Positions 56,869-64,000 of a DNA stretch of 64,000 nt are shown piece after piece. Within the stretch, counting starts at the first letter, position 1, and each line of letters opens with the position of its first letter. The stretch is from Leptothrix sp. (in: b-proteobacteria) (GTDB taxonomy: Bacteria > Pseudomonadota > Gammaproteobacteria > Burkholderiales > Burkholderiaceae_C), in NCBI GenBank assembly GCA_013822685.1, contig PNKV01000012.1, positions 1 through 64,000 of the forward strand. The letters are read 5' to 3'. The notes under the pieces are model-generated. The model was not told the origin of the DNA, did not search any database, and saw only the letters and a program-made list of their open reading frames with translations. Both the position numbers and the translations under genes were made by a program.

Positions 56869-58976
56869 GCGTGGCCTCCAATCAGGGTACCGATGCGGAT
56901 CGAATGGGTCTCAGGGATTTCGCTGTGACCCAGCACCTTCAAGCGTGGTGCTGCGCGTTTCAACAGGCGGGCCACCGTCGGCCGGATGGCGTCGGGCACC
57001 AGCAGGCAGGCGGGGTGGCCCAGGTTTTCCTGGCGCTGGGTGGCATCAGCCGCCTGGCGCGTGAGGTGGTCGGCCACGCCCGGGTCCAGCATCGGGCCGC
57101 TGGGCGAGGTCAGGGCCTGGGTCAGCAGGCGTTCCAGATCGGGTTCAATGGCAATCACATCCAACTCCTTCACCGGGCCGTAAATCTGCTGAACGATCGC
57201 CGGGGCCAGGCCGACGCGGATGCGGCGGGCCAGTTCGGCCGGGTCGTTGGCCAGGTGGCCCGCGCCCGAGGTCTGCTCGGCCAGCGTTTCAATGATCGAG
57301 CGCATGTCACGGATGTGAACGCCTTCTTCCAACAGGAGCTGCAGCACTTTCTGCAAGGTAGCAATGCCAACCATCTTGGGAACCACGTCTTCGATCAGTT
57401 TGGGGGCCAACTTCGTCACATGCTCCACCAGCTGCTGGGTCTCTACCCGTCCCAACAACTTGGCCGCATGGATCTGCATCAAGTGTGAAAGATGCGTGGC
57501 CACCACGGTCGAGGGATCAACGACGGTGTACCCGGCCATTTGCGCCGCTTCACGTTGGCGTTCTTCCACCCACACCGCGGGCAATCCGAATGCCGGGTCG
57601 ACGGCCGCCGTGCCCTTCAAAGGATTGGTGACATGGCCGGGGTTGATGGCCATCAACATGTTGGGGAACACCTCGCCCTCGCCCACGATGGCGCCGCGCA
57701 ATGTGATGCGGTAAAAGCTGGGGCGCAGCTCGAGGTTGTCCTTGATGTGCACGGAAGGCGGCAAAAAGCCCACTTCTTGCGCGAACTTGCGGCGAACGCC
57801 CTTGATCCGGGTCAGCAAGTCGCCGCCGCGGTCCTTGTCCACGAGCTGGATCAGGCGGTAGCCTACTTCCAGGCCCAGGGTGTCCACGGGCTGCAGGTCT
57901 TCCCAGGTAGCCTCGCCATTGTTGTTGACGGGGGCATCGGCCGGCTTGTCGACTGGCTTGGGCGCCTTGCGGGCCGCCTCCTGCTTTTCCTGCATGCGCC
58001 AGGCCGCCCAGCCAAAACCACCAGCCATGGGCAAAAACACCAGGCTGGGCATGCCAGGGATCAGGCCCAGCAGGCCGATCACACCGGCCGCCACACCCAT
58101 CACCTTGGGGTTCTGGAACATCTGCGTGATGATCTGCGCGCCGACGTCCTCGCCCTTGCCCACGCGGGACACCACCATGGCCGAGGCCACTGAGATCAGC
58201 AAGGCTGGGATCTGCGCCACCAGCGCGTCACCCACGGCCAGCAGCACGTAGGAGCTGGCGGCATCCGCAGCCGACAGGTCATGCTGCGCCACGCCAATGA
58301 TGAAACCGCCAATGATGTTGATGAACAGGATCAGGATGCCGGCGATCGCATCGCCCCGCACGAACTTCGAGGCACCGTCCATGGCGCCGTGGAATTCAGC
58401 CTCTTCGCCCACCTCGATGCGGCGGCGCTTGGCCTCCTTTTCATCGATAAGGCCGGCGTTCAGGTCGGCATCGATGGCCATCTGCTTGCCGGGCATCGCG
58501 TCCAAAGTGAAGCGCGCACCCACTTCGGCGATCCGTTCCGAACCCTTGGTGACCACCACGAAGTTGATCACCACCAGGATGGCGAACACGATGATCCCGA
58601 CCGCGAAGTTGCCGCCGATCAGGAAGTGGCCGAACGATTCGATCACCGCGCCCGCAGCGCCTGGGCCGTTGTGACCTTCCAGCAGCACCACCCGGGTCGA
58701 GGCCACGTTCAGCGACAGACGCAGCAGCGTTGTCAACAGCAGCACCGAGGGAAAGGCCGCGAAATCCAGCGGACGCAGCATGGTGGCCGACACCATCATC
58801 ACCATCACCGCCATCGCGATGTTGAAGGTAAAGAAGATGTCCAGCGCCAGCGGCGGCAGGGGCAGGATCATCATGACCAGCACCAGCAACACGGCGATGG
58901 GGGCGGCCAGCACCTGGAAGCCCTTGGCGGACTTGCCGCTCATCACGGTTTGAAGTTGTTGCAAGAACGGGTTCAT
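56865..58976 (-). CDS. flhA: Flagellar export apparatus protein FlhA
   Basis: A 703-residue export-gate protein. Eight TM segments lie in the first 330 residues, with FHIPEP-family motifs (RLSLNVASTRVVLLEGHNG, KFVRGDAIAGILILFINI, GDALVAQIPALLISVASA). After a linker comes the large cytoplasmic chaperone- and substrate-binding domain (about 360-703). It uses proton motive force to drive flagellin export with FlhB. Four-base overlaps with flhB and flhF indicate one operon. Confidence 0.96.
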   Translation of the reverse strand: MNPFLQQLQTVMSGKSAKGFQVLAAPIAVLLVLVMMILPLPPLALDIFFTFNIAMAVMVMMVSATMLRPLDFAAFPSVLLLTTLLRLSLNVASTRVVLLEGHNGPGAAGAVIESFGHFLIGGNFAVGIIVFAILVVINFVVVTKGSERIAEVGARFTLDAMPGKQMAIDADLNAGLIDEKEAKRRRIEVGEEAEFHGAMDGASKFVRGDAIAGILILFINIIGGFIIGVAQHDLSAADAASSYVLLAVGDALVAQIPALLISVASAMVVSRVGKGEDVGAQIITQMFQNPKVMGVAAGVIGLLGLIPGMPSLVFLPMAGGFGWAAWRMQEKQEAARKAPKPVDKPADAPVNNNGEATWEDLQPVDTLGLEVGYRLIQLVDKDRGGDLLTRIKGVRRKFAQEVGFLPPSVHIKDNLELRPSFYRITLRGAIVGEGEVFPNMLMAINPGHVTNPLKGTAAVDPAFGLPAVWVEERQREAAQMAGYTVVDPSTVVATHLSHLMQIHAAKLLGRVETQQLVEHVTKLAPKLIEDVVPKMVGIATLQKVLQLLLEEGVHIRDMRSIIETLAEQTSGAGHLANDPAELARRIRVGLAPAIVQQIYGPVKELDVIAIEPDLERLLTQALTSPSGPMLDPGVADHLTRQAADATQRQENLGHPACLLVPDAIRPTVARLLKRAAPRLKVLGHSEIPETHSIRIGTLIGGHA

Positions 58977-60115
58977 GCGTGCGCCTTATTGGCAGGGTCC
59001 AGGGAGGCGGGAACGTCCAGGTCTGGCAGGTTGCCCGGCAGGGGCGCCTTGCCGGCCAAGGCCGCTTTGAGTTGGTACACATAGGCCAGCACCTGGGCCA
59101 CGGCGCCGTACAGGGCCATGGGCACTTCGGCGTCGATCTCGGTGTTGGCGTACAGGGCGCGGGCCAGCGGCGGGGCTTCCAGCACGGGCACCTTGTTCTC
59201 GGTGGCCAAGTCGCGGATGCGCAGGGCCAGCAGGTCCAAGCCCTTGGCCACCACGCGGGGGGCGCCCATCTTGCCTTCGTCGTACTTCAGGGCAACGGCG
59301 TAGTGGGTGGGGTTCATCACCACCAGGTCGGCGGTGGGGATGGCGGCCAACATGCGCTTGCGGGCCATCTCGCGCATCCGTTGCTTGATGCGCTGCTTGG
59401 CCTCCATGTTGCCTTCCATCTGCTTCATTTCGTCCTTCTGATCCTGGTGGCTCATCTTCATGCGGCCCATGAACATGAAGCGCTGCAGGGGCCAGTCCAC
59501 CATGGCGAACAAGGCCAGCACCAGCAGCATCGAGGTCATCACGCTGCCCAGCGTCATGCCAAAATCATGGATGGCCGCGGGCAAAGGCAGGCCCATCAGG
59601 CTCACCATGTCGGGCCACACGCGGGACAAGAAGAAAGCGCCGGTGCCACCCAGGATCAAACCCAGGGCGCTGGCTTTCAGGGCATCCACCATTTGCTGCT
59701 TGGACAGCAGGTTGGCAAAGCCGGTGATGGGGTTGAGCTTGCCGAACTTGGGGAAGATGACCTGGAAGGACATCACCCAGCCGCCCGCCAGGATGCTGGC
59801 CGCCACAGACGCCAGGGCCACGCCTGCGCCAAAGGGCACCACCATCATCATGGCCTGGGTGCTCCACTGCGACAGGCGCTGCAACATGAAGTCTGGATTG
59901 GCCACCGCGCGGGCATCAAAACGCATGCCGGCGTTGAGCTGTAGCTGCATCTTGTCCATCCAGAAGGGCGTCAGCGCCATCAAGACACCCGCCGCGGCCA
60001 GGATCACAAAAAAGTGCCCCAGATCACGCGAACGAACCACCTGGCCTTCTTCACGGGCTTTCTTAAGCTTCCGCTCTGAGGCTGGTAATTGTTTGTCTTG
60101 GGAGCTGTCGGACAT
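58973..60115 (-). CDS. flhB: Flagellar export switch protein FlhB
   Basis: A 380-residue protein of the export gate. It has four TM segments in the first 210 residues and a cytoplasmic switch domain with the autocleavage motif N268-P269-T270-H271 (VVMNPTHYAVALKY). Cleavage there switches export from hook to filament substrates. The N-terminal KTE-like segment SERKLKKAREEGQV is conserved. It is the first gene of the flagellar block; the 116 bases upstream to the hairpin at 60232 must hold its promoter, but I cannot name a box with confidence. Confidence 0.96.
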   Translation of the reverse strand: MSDSSQDKQLPASERKLKKAREEGQVVRSRDLGHFFVILAAAGVLMALTPFWMDKMQLQLNAGMRFDARAVANPDFMLQRLSQWSTQAMMMVVPFGAGVALASVAASILAGGWVMSFQVIFPKFGKLNPITGFANLLSKQQMVDALKASALGLILGGTGAFFLSRVWPDMVSLMGLPLPAAIHDFGMTLGSVMTSMLLVLALFAMVDWPLQRFMFMGRMKMSHQDQKDEMKQMEGNMEAKQRIKQRMREMARKRMLAAIPTADLVVMNPTHYAVALKYDEGKMGAPRVVAKGLDLLALRIRDLATENKVPVLEAPPLARALYANTEIDAEVPMALYGAVAQVLAYVYQLKAALAGKAPLPGNLPDLDVPASLDPANKAHA

Positions 60116-60231
60116 GGTGCTTGGGTGCCTGGGTGCTTGCTCCGATTCTTGGCGACCAGCCCGAAATCTTGAGCGAGATAAGCGCCCGCCAAGACGCCCA
60201 ATTCACGCACCATTTCAAGGCCCAAAATGCA

Positions 60232-60273
60232 CCGAGGGGCGGTTCGTGATCTGCATCACGAACCGCCCCTCGG
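60232..60273. terminator. Perfect 19-base hairpin between flhB and the PstS-like remnant
   Basis: CCGAGGGGCGGTTCGTGAT (60232-60250), loop CTGC and the exact complement (60255-60273). The position, 24 bases past the stop of the truncated PstS-like frame, suggests a minus-strand terminator, but no U-tract follows and the symmetry would serve either strand. Confidence 0.6.
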
Positions 60274-60296
60274 CGTCAGAAGCGTTATGGCTGGCG

Positions 60297-60443
60297 TCAG
60301 TCGAGCGACATCACCACCTTGACCGAGCCGTCAACGGCGGCTTTGTCAATGTAGCCAATGGCTTTGGGATCGCTGATCACCGCTTTTTTCACCGCAGCCG
60401 CGTCCTGCAAAATGATGGGCGCCTGGCCTTTGCCGGTGAACAT
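60297..60443 (-). pseudogene. C-terminal remnant of a PstS-like periplasmic protein
   Basis: A 48-codon frame that matches only the C-terminal third of the intact gene at 60597-61028. By hand alignment 28 of 47 residues are identical, including IGYIDKAAVDGSVKVVMSLD against IGYIEKSAVDASVKVVLSLD. Upstream of its ATG the frame soon meets a stop, and the signal peptide and ligand-binding N-terminal part are gone. GGAG lies 7 bases before the ATG, so a short peptide could still be made, but it would be cytoplasmic. The 120 bases between it and the next terminator show no recognisable coding. Confidence 0.8.
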
Positions 60444-60563
60444 CTTTGGTCTCCAGGGATTTGATGTGGAGTTGATAAAAGCTCATCAGCTTGTCTGTCC
60501 AAACCTATAGGCTTATCGGACAGCTCCAGCTTGGCTGAACCCTTGATCTGCAAAATCCGGAAA

Positions 60564-60583
60564 AACACCTCAAAAGAGGCGTT
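60564..60583 (-). terminator. Terminator of the porin/PstS-like unit
   Basis: On the minus strand, AACGCCTC-TTTT-GAGGTGTT, with one G-T pair, runs into TTT. It lies 13 bases after the stop of the PstS-like gene. Confidence 0.75.
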
Positions 60584-60596
60584 CCCGGACCAAGGG

Positions 60597-61028
60597 TCAA
60601 TCGAGCGACAGAACCACCTTGACCGACGCGTCAACCGCCGATTTTTCGATGTAACCAATGCCATCCGGATTGGATGCCACGAACTTCTTCACGTCAGCCG
60701 ATGAGCCCAGCTCCTTGGGGGGTACCGCTTTTCCGGAAAAAGTCAGTCGAGCCCAAGTGGCCTTGACCTGCGCGGCGTTCTTGCCCGTGGCCTTGGTGTA
60801 GAACTGTTCGCGGACCGCATTCGACTCAGGCAGATCGGCCAGAACCGCCGTTCCGCCAGAGGGCAGCGTGCTGGACTTGCCCAGGTAAATGCTCGATACC
60901 TGCTCCGCCGTCAGAGAGGCCGTGGCGTTCTTGGCGTTCACAACCACTGCCAATTGGGCCATGGCGGAATGAGCGGCCGCGGAAGCGGCCACGGTCAAGG
61001 CAAAGCGAATCAAAGTTTTCGATGTCAT
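60597..61028 (-). CDS. Small PstS-like phosphate/oxyanion-binding periplasmic protein
   Basis: A 143-residue secreted protein with a signal peptide (1-24, ending HSAMA). The mature part resembles one lobe of PstS-type phosphate-binding proteins (AEQVSSIYLGKSSTLPSGG, SNAVREQFYTKATGK, IGYIEKSAVD). At under half the normal 320 residues it is a single-domain form. AAGGAGG lies 7 bases before the ATG. It starts 12 bases after the porin stop, so both are made from one mRNA; it may feed or gate the porin, or sense a ligand. No pstCAB genes are nearby. Confidence 0.8.
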   Translation of the reverse strand: MTSKTLIRFALTVAASAAAHSAMAQLAVVVNAKNATASLTAEQVSSIYLGKSSTLPSGGTAVLADLPESNAVREQFYTKATGKNAAQVKATWARLTFSGKAVPPKELGSSADVKKFVASNPDGIGYIEKSAVDASVKVVLSLD

Positions 61029-61040
61029 GTCGGTGCCTCC

Positions 61041-62294
61041 TTAAAACACAAAGTCAACACTGACACTCAACACATTGACCGTTTGGCCCTTCATGTTCGC
61101 ACCGGCCGGCACGATGAACAAACCTGCCCCGAGGCTGGACGGCTTGATCCGTTCGAACTGGGCCTTCAAGGCCGCGCTGCTGGCCACGTCCCAACGGGCA
61201 CCGACTGCCCATGTTTTCTGAGCGCCACCATTTGTGCTGCGCAAGACCCCAGCGACCTGTCCCGACAAGGCGCCGCCGAGCGGTGCCAATGCATTGGCGG
61301 GGACCCCTTCGATCTTGAGTTGCGTCGCGTAGGCAAAGGGCGTGACCTTGCCGATGCGGTAGCCCACCGAGGTGTACCAGCCCGTCGAGTTACCTTGATA
61401 ACTGTCGATGGTGCGGCGTGTGTACTCGCCGTTCAACTGCCAGTTTCCGCTGTCCCAGGAGGCTCCCACGCCACTGAAGGTGGCGTCGACGTCCTTGAGC
61501 GCAAACTCCGAGGCCAAGGCCCTGACGGAAGGTAACAACGGGCTGTTGGCAAGGGTCAGGCCTTGAACGGTCAAGGCGAAACCGTTCTGCAAAGCAGTGA
61601 GGTTGTTGCTCGTCACCGACAACTTCGCTTTGGCAGAACCCACCCGCAGCGTCAGCCCATTGTCGAATTCGGCCGTGAGGTTCAAGCCCATGGTCTTCTT
61701 GAGCTTGATATCCGAGGTGGCCAACTTGGCTTGCGAATAGCCGCCCCACAACTGCGCCGATAAAGAAGCCGGACCCACGGAGTTCTGAAAAATCAGGTCC
61801 GCGCCGTCAAATTTGGACACAGGCACCTGGCCGTAGGTTTCCAGCGGAGGACGGACCCACAAATTGGCGTAGTTCACGTCCCGGTAGTCCGAGATCATGA
61901 AGAAGGGAGCGCCCATGCGCCCCGCCCGGACGCTGAACTTGGGCGACAGTTTGGCTTTCACGAACGCCCATTCGAACGCCGGATCGTAGTCGCCTTGCCC
62001 GTTCTGTTTGGACAGGATCTGCGCCGTGCCAGAGAACACCGGGTTGAACTGGTAAACACCCTGGATGCCCAGACGCGAATCAACGCCGAACTCGGGGTGC
62101 TCGGTGGCCCCCGTGGCTTGGCCCGGCGTCACGAACTCGCCGTCACGGGTGTCGGTCACCACGGCGCCGAAAGTGCCAAAGCCGGAAAATCTGAAAGCGG
62201 ACGGTCCCGCTGCGTCGTCTGCCGTCGCCGACCCGCAGGTCGCCATCAGGGCGGAAACGGTAGCCGCTACCGCAGTCTTGTGTCTCAAGGGCAT
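61041..62294 (-). CDS. Outer-membrane porin
   Basis: A 417-residue beta-barrel protein. The signal peptide (about 1-25, ending SATA) is followed by alternating strands such as FRFSGFGTFGAVVTDT and GVDSRLGIQGVYQFN, and the chain ends in Phe (SVSVDFVF), the BAM recognition feature. It resembles the betaproteobacterial porins that occur with a small PstS-like protein. AGGAG lies 8 bases before ATG 62294. The cargo is unknown; phosphate or another anion is a reasonable guess from the partner gene. Confidence 0.82.
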   Translation of the reverse strand: MPLRHKTAVAATVSALMATCGSATADDAAGPSAFRFSGFGTFGAVVTDTRDGEFVTPGQATGATEHPEFGVDSRLGIQGVYQFNPVFSGTAQILSKQNGQGDYDPAFEWAFVKAKLSPKFSVRAGRMGAPFFMISDYRDVNYANLWVRPPLETYGQVPVSKFDGADLIFQNSVGPASLSAQLWGGYSQAKLATSDIKLKKTMGLNLTAEFDNGLTLRVGSAKAKLSVTSNNLTALQNGFALTVQGLTLANSPLLPSVRALASEFALKDVDATFSGVGASWDSGNWQLNGEYTRRTIDSYQGNSTGWYTSVGYRIGKVTPFAYATQLKIEGVPANALAPLGGALSGQVAGVLRSTNGGAQKTWAVGARWDVASSAALKAQFERIKPSSLGAGLFIVPAGANMKGQTVNVLSVSVDFVF

Positions 62295-62490
62295 GCTTGT
62301 TCTCCTGGTAAAAAACGCATCGAATTCCCACCGATAACTTCGGCCAAGGGACGTGATTTCGGATTGTTTTGGCAAAACTGAAACACCGAGACAGTGATCA
62401 GTGCCACACACCACAGCCATTTCCGGAACTTGCGCTTGGAAATCAACTGACCGAAAAACCTCATCCACCCGAGGAATCCGTTGTACCCCA

Positions 62491-62518
62491 GCCCCCTCAA
62501 GCAAGGGGGTGGTTTTTT
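62491..62518 (+). terminator. Plus-strand intrinsic terminator without an obvious gene
   Basis: CCCCCT-loop-AGGGGG followed by TGG and six T residues, a reasonable terminator on the plus strand. No plus-strand gene precedes it; the nearest are the minus-strand porin and spoVR genes. The region 62295-62545 otherwise shows only upstream sequence of the porin. Confidence 0.45.
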
Positions 62519-62545
62519 ACCTATTGAACAAATCGCCCTGCGCGA

Positions 62546-64000
62546 TCATTCCATGGACGCAGGAACCACCGTCCATTGCTGGCGAACATCGCCATCGTGG
62601 TTGACGCTTTCCATGTGCACCGGAAAGCCCCACAAACGCGCCACGTGCTTGAGCACCTCGCGCGTGCCATCGGCCAGGGGCCGGTTGGCCTGCTGCGTGT
62701 GGCGCAAGGTCAAGGAGCGGTCACCGCGCAGGTTCACGCTCCACACCTGGATGTTGGGTTCACGCGCGCTCAGGTCGTACTGGCGCGCCAGGCTTTCACG
62801 CAGGGCCCTGTAACCCGCCTCGTCGTGGATGGCCGAGACCTCGTACTCGGGCTCGTCCTCGTCATCGCGGATGGCGAAGAGGCGGAAATCGCGCATCACC
62901 TTGGGCGACAGGAACTGGCCCACGAAGCTCTCGTCCTTGAAGTTGCGCATGGCGTAGTCCAGGGTCTTGAGCCAGGCGTGGTCGCCCTTGGCCGCGCCTT
63001 CGGCCGAGCCCGCGAACTCGGGGAACCAGTGGCGGTCCTCGTCGGTCGGGTGCTCACAGATGCGCTTCAGATCCGTGTACATGGCAAAACCCAGCGCGTA
63101 GGGGTTGAGGCCGCTGTAAGCGCGGTGCCCCACGGGCGGCTGGTACACCACATTGGTGTGCGACTTCAGCCATTCCAGCATGATGCCGTCGGTCAGGTGC
63201 CCGTCTTCGTACATGGTGTTGAGCAAGGTGTAGTGCCAGAAGGTGGCCCAACCCTCGTTCATCACCTGCGTCTGGCGCTGCGGGTAGAAATACTGTGCCA
63301 CCTTGCGCACGATGCGCACCACTTCGCGCTGCCAGGGCTCCAGCAGTGGGGCGTTCTTCTCGATGAAGTAGAGGATGTTTTCTTGCGGCTCTGGCGGAAA
63401 GCGCCTGGCGCTTTCTTCGTCACCCAGCTTGTCGGCACGGCGCGGCAGAGTGCGCCACAAATCGTTCACCTGCTGCTGCAGGTAGGACTCGCGCTCTTCT
63501 CGGCGGGCCAGTTCTTTTTCAAGCGACAGCTTGCTGGGCCGGCGGTAGCGGTCCACGCCATGGTTCATCAGTGCGTGGCAGGAGTCGAGAATTTCCTCGA
63601 CAGCGTCCAGGCCGTGCCGCTCTTCACAGGCCGCGATGTAGTTCTTGGCATAGACCAGGTAGTCGATGATGGACGAGGCGTCCGTCCACATCCGGAACAG
63701 GTAGTTGCCCTTGAAGAAACTGTTGTGGCCATAGGCCGCGTGAGCGATCACCAGGGCCTGCATGGCCATGGTGTTTTCTTCCATCAGGTAACTGATGCAG
63801 GGGTTGGAATTGATGACGATTTCGTATGCCAGGCCCATGAAGCCGCGCCGGTAGTTCTTCTCCGTCGCGATGAACTCCTTGCCGTAAGACCAGTGCCGAT
63901 AGTTCACCGGCATGCCCACGCTGGCGTAGGCGTCCATCATCTGCTCGGCGGTGATGATTTCCAGCTGGTTGGGGTAGGTGTCGAGCTTGAATCGCTCGGC
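62546..64000 (-). CDS. SpoVR family protein, 5' end outside the window
   Basis: The C-terminal 484 residues of a SpoVR/YcgB protein (usual length about 500-520), open to the right edge. Hallmarks are YSYGKEF-like WSYGKEFIATEKNYRRGFMGLAY, ELVINSNPCISYLMEENTMA-type text, HAAYGHNSFFKGNY, and NEGWATFWHYTLLN. In gammaproteobacteria it is co-expressed with the YeaG kinase and YeaH under starvation control; those partners would lie to the right. Its biochemical role is not established. The last gene of its operon appears to end here. Confidence 0.9.
   Translation of the reverse strand, partial: AERFKLDTYPNQLEIITAEQMMDAYASVGMPVNYRHWSYGKEFIATEKNYRRGFMGLAYEIVINSNPCISYLMEENTMAMQALVIAHAAYGHNSFFKGNYLFRMWTDASSIIDYLVYAKNYIAACEERHGLDAVEEILDSCHALMNHGVDRYRRPSKLSLEKELARREERESYLQQQVNDLWRTLPRRADKLGDEESARRFPPEPQENILYFIEKNAPLLEPWQREVVRIVRKVAQYFYPQRQTQVMNEGWATFWHYTLLNTMYEDGHLTDGIMLEWLKSHTNVVYQPPVGHRAYSGLNPYALGFAMYTDLKRICEHPTDEDRHWFPEFAGSAEGAAKGDHAWLKTLDYAMRNFKDESFVGQFLSPKVMRDFRLFAIRDDEDEPEYEVSAIHDEAGYRALRESLARQYDLSAREPNIQVWSVNLRGDRSLTLRHTQQANRPLADGTREVLKHVARLWGFPVHMESVNHDGDVRQQWTVVPASME

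Noticed and set aside
60004-60225. Small frame across the flhB start
   Set aside because: No ribosome-binding site or recognisable similarity; most of it lies inside flhB in another frame.
1-64000. Search for defence systems, prophage, IS elements, integrons and CRISPR repeats
   Set aside because: No transposase, integrase, Cas, toxin-antitoxin or regularly spaced repeats were seen; the content is mostly core metabolism, envelope and motility genes.

Overview
The window is GC-rich, gene-dense chromosomal DNA from a betaproteobacterium, most likely order Burkholderiales (Comamonadaceae or the neighbouring Leptothrix/Rubrivivax group). The evidence is the gene order ABC ATPase-permease-bolA-murA-hisG-D-C-B-H-A-F, the chain purD-hemF-nadD-rsfS-rlmH-maf-rng, a DUF4148 protein, a PHA-system protein, DUF1631, DUF3579, a PEP-CTERM protein, and the flagellar order flhB-flhA-flhF-flhG-fliA. 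I see no phage, insertion sequence or CRISPR array.

Layout. 1-3.0 kb: the 3' part of tatC, a convergent DegS/AlgW-type protease, a Nif3-like protein and a CBS-pair protein. 3.1-12.5 kb: one long minus-strand block for histidine synthesis, murA, bolA and an ABC-2 transporter. 12.6-15.7 kb: acyl-CoA-binding protein, geranylgeranyl-reductase-like flavoprotein, PHA-system protein and an M20 amidohydrolase. 15.8-21.3 kb: a plus-strand signalling operon (1157-residue hybrid kinase, CheR-like methyltransferase, response-regulator kinase). 21.3-26.6 kb: DUF1631, a DUF4148/LysR divergent pair, and a secreted propeller protein with a PEP-CTERM protein. 26.7-27.1 kb: two tRNA-Lys genes with promoter and terminator. 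27.1-38.4 kb: tcdA, cpoB, pal and tolB, then rng and the NAD/haem/purine/ribosome maintenance chain up to yebC.

38.5-50.6 kb: HerA-like ATPase, a small secreted protein, lplT, alr, thioesterase, radA, a 600-base non-coding segment with two large nested palindromes, murJ, rpsT, a DUF3579 protein, and argD-argF. 50.6-60.1 kb: a minus-strand flagellar/chemotaxis block, flhB-flhA-flhF-flhG(degenerate)-fliA-mcp-mcp. 60.1-62.3 kb: a truncated and an intact copy of a small PstS-like periplasmic protein, the intact one directly behind a porin. The window ends inside a SpoVR-family gene.

Most notable: (1) the FlhG-position protein keeps the FlhF-activating DQAxxLR motif but has lost the ATP-binding P-loop; (2) the paired palindromic elements at 45.2-45.7 kb; (3) RsfS carries a long histone-H1-like Lys/Ala tail; (4) a decayed PstS-like copy sits next to the intact porin/PstS-like pair. 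I did not find a clearly new multi-gene defence or biosynthetic system. Start codons were chosen by ribosome-binding site and family alignment from memory; no database search was run.
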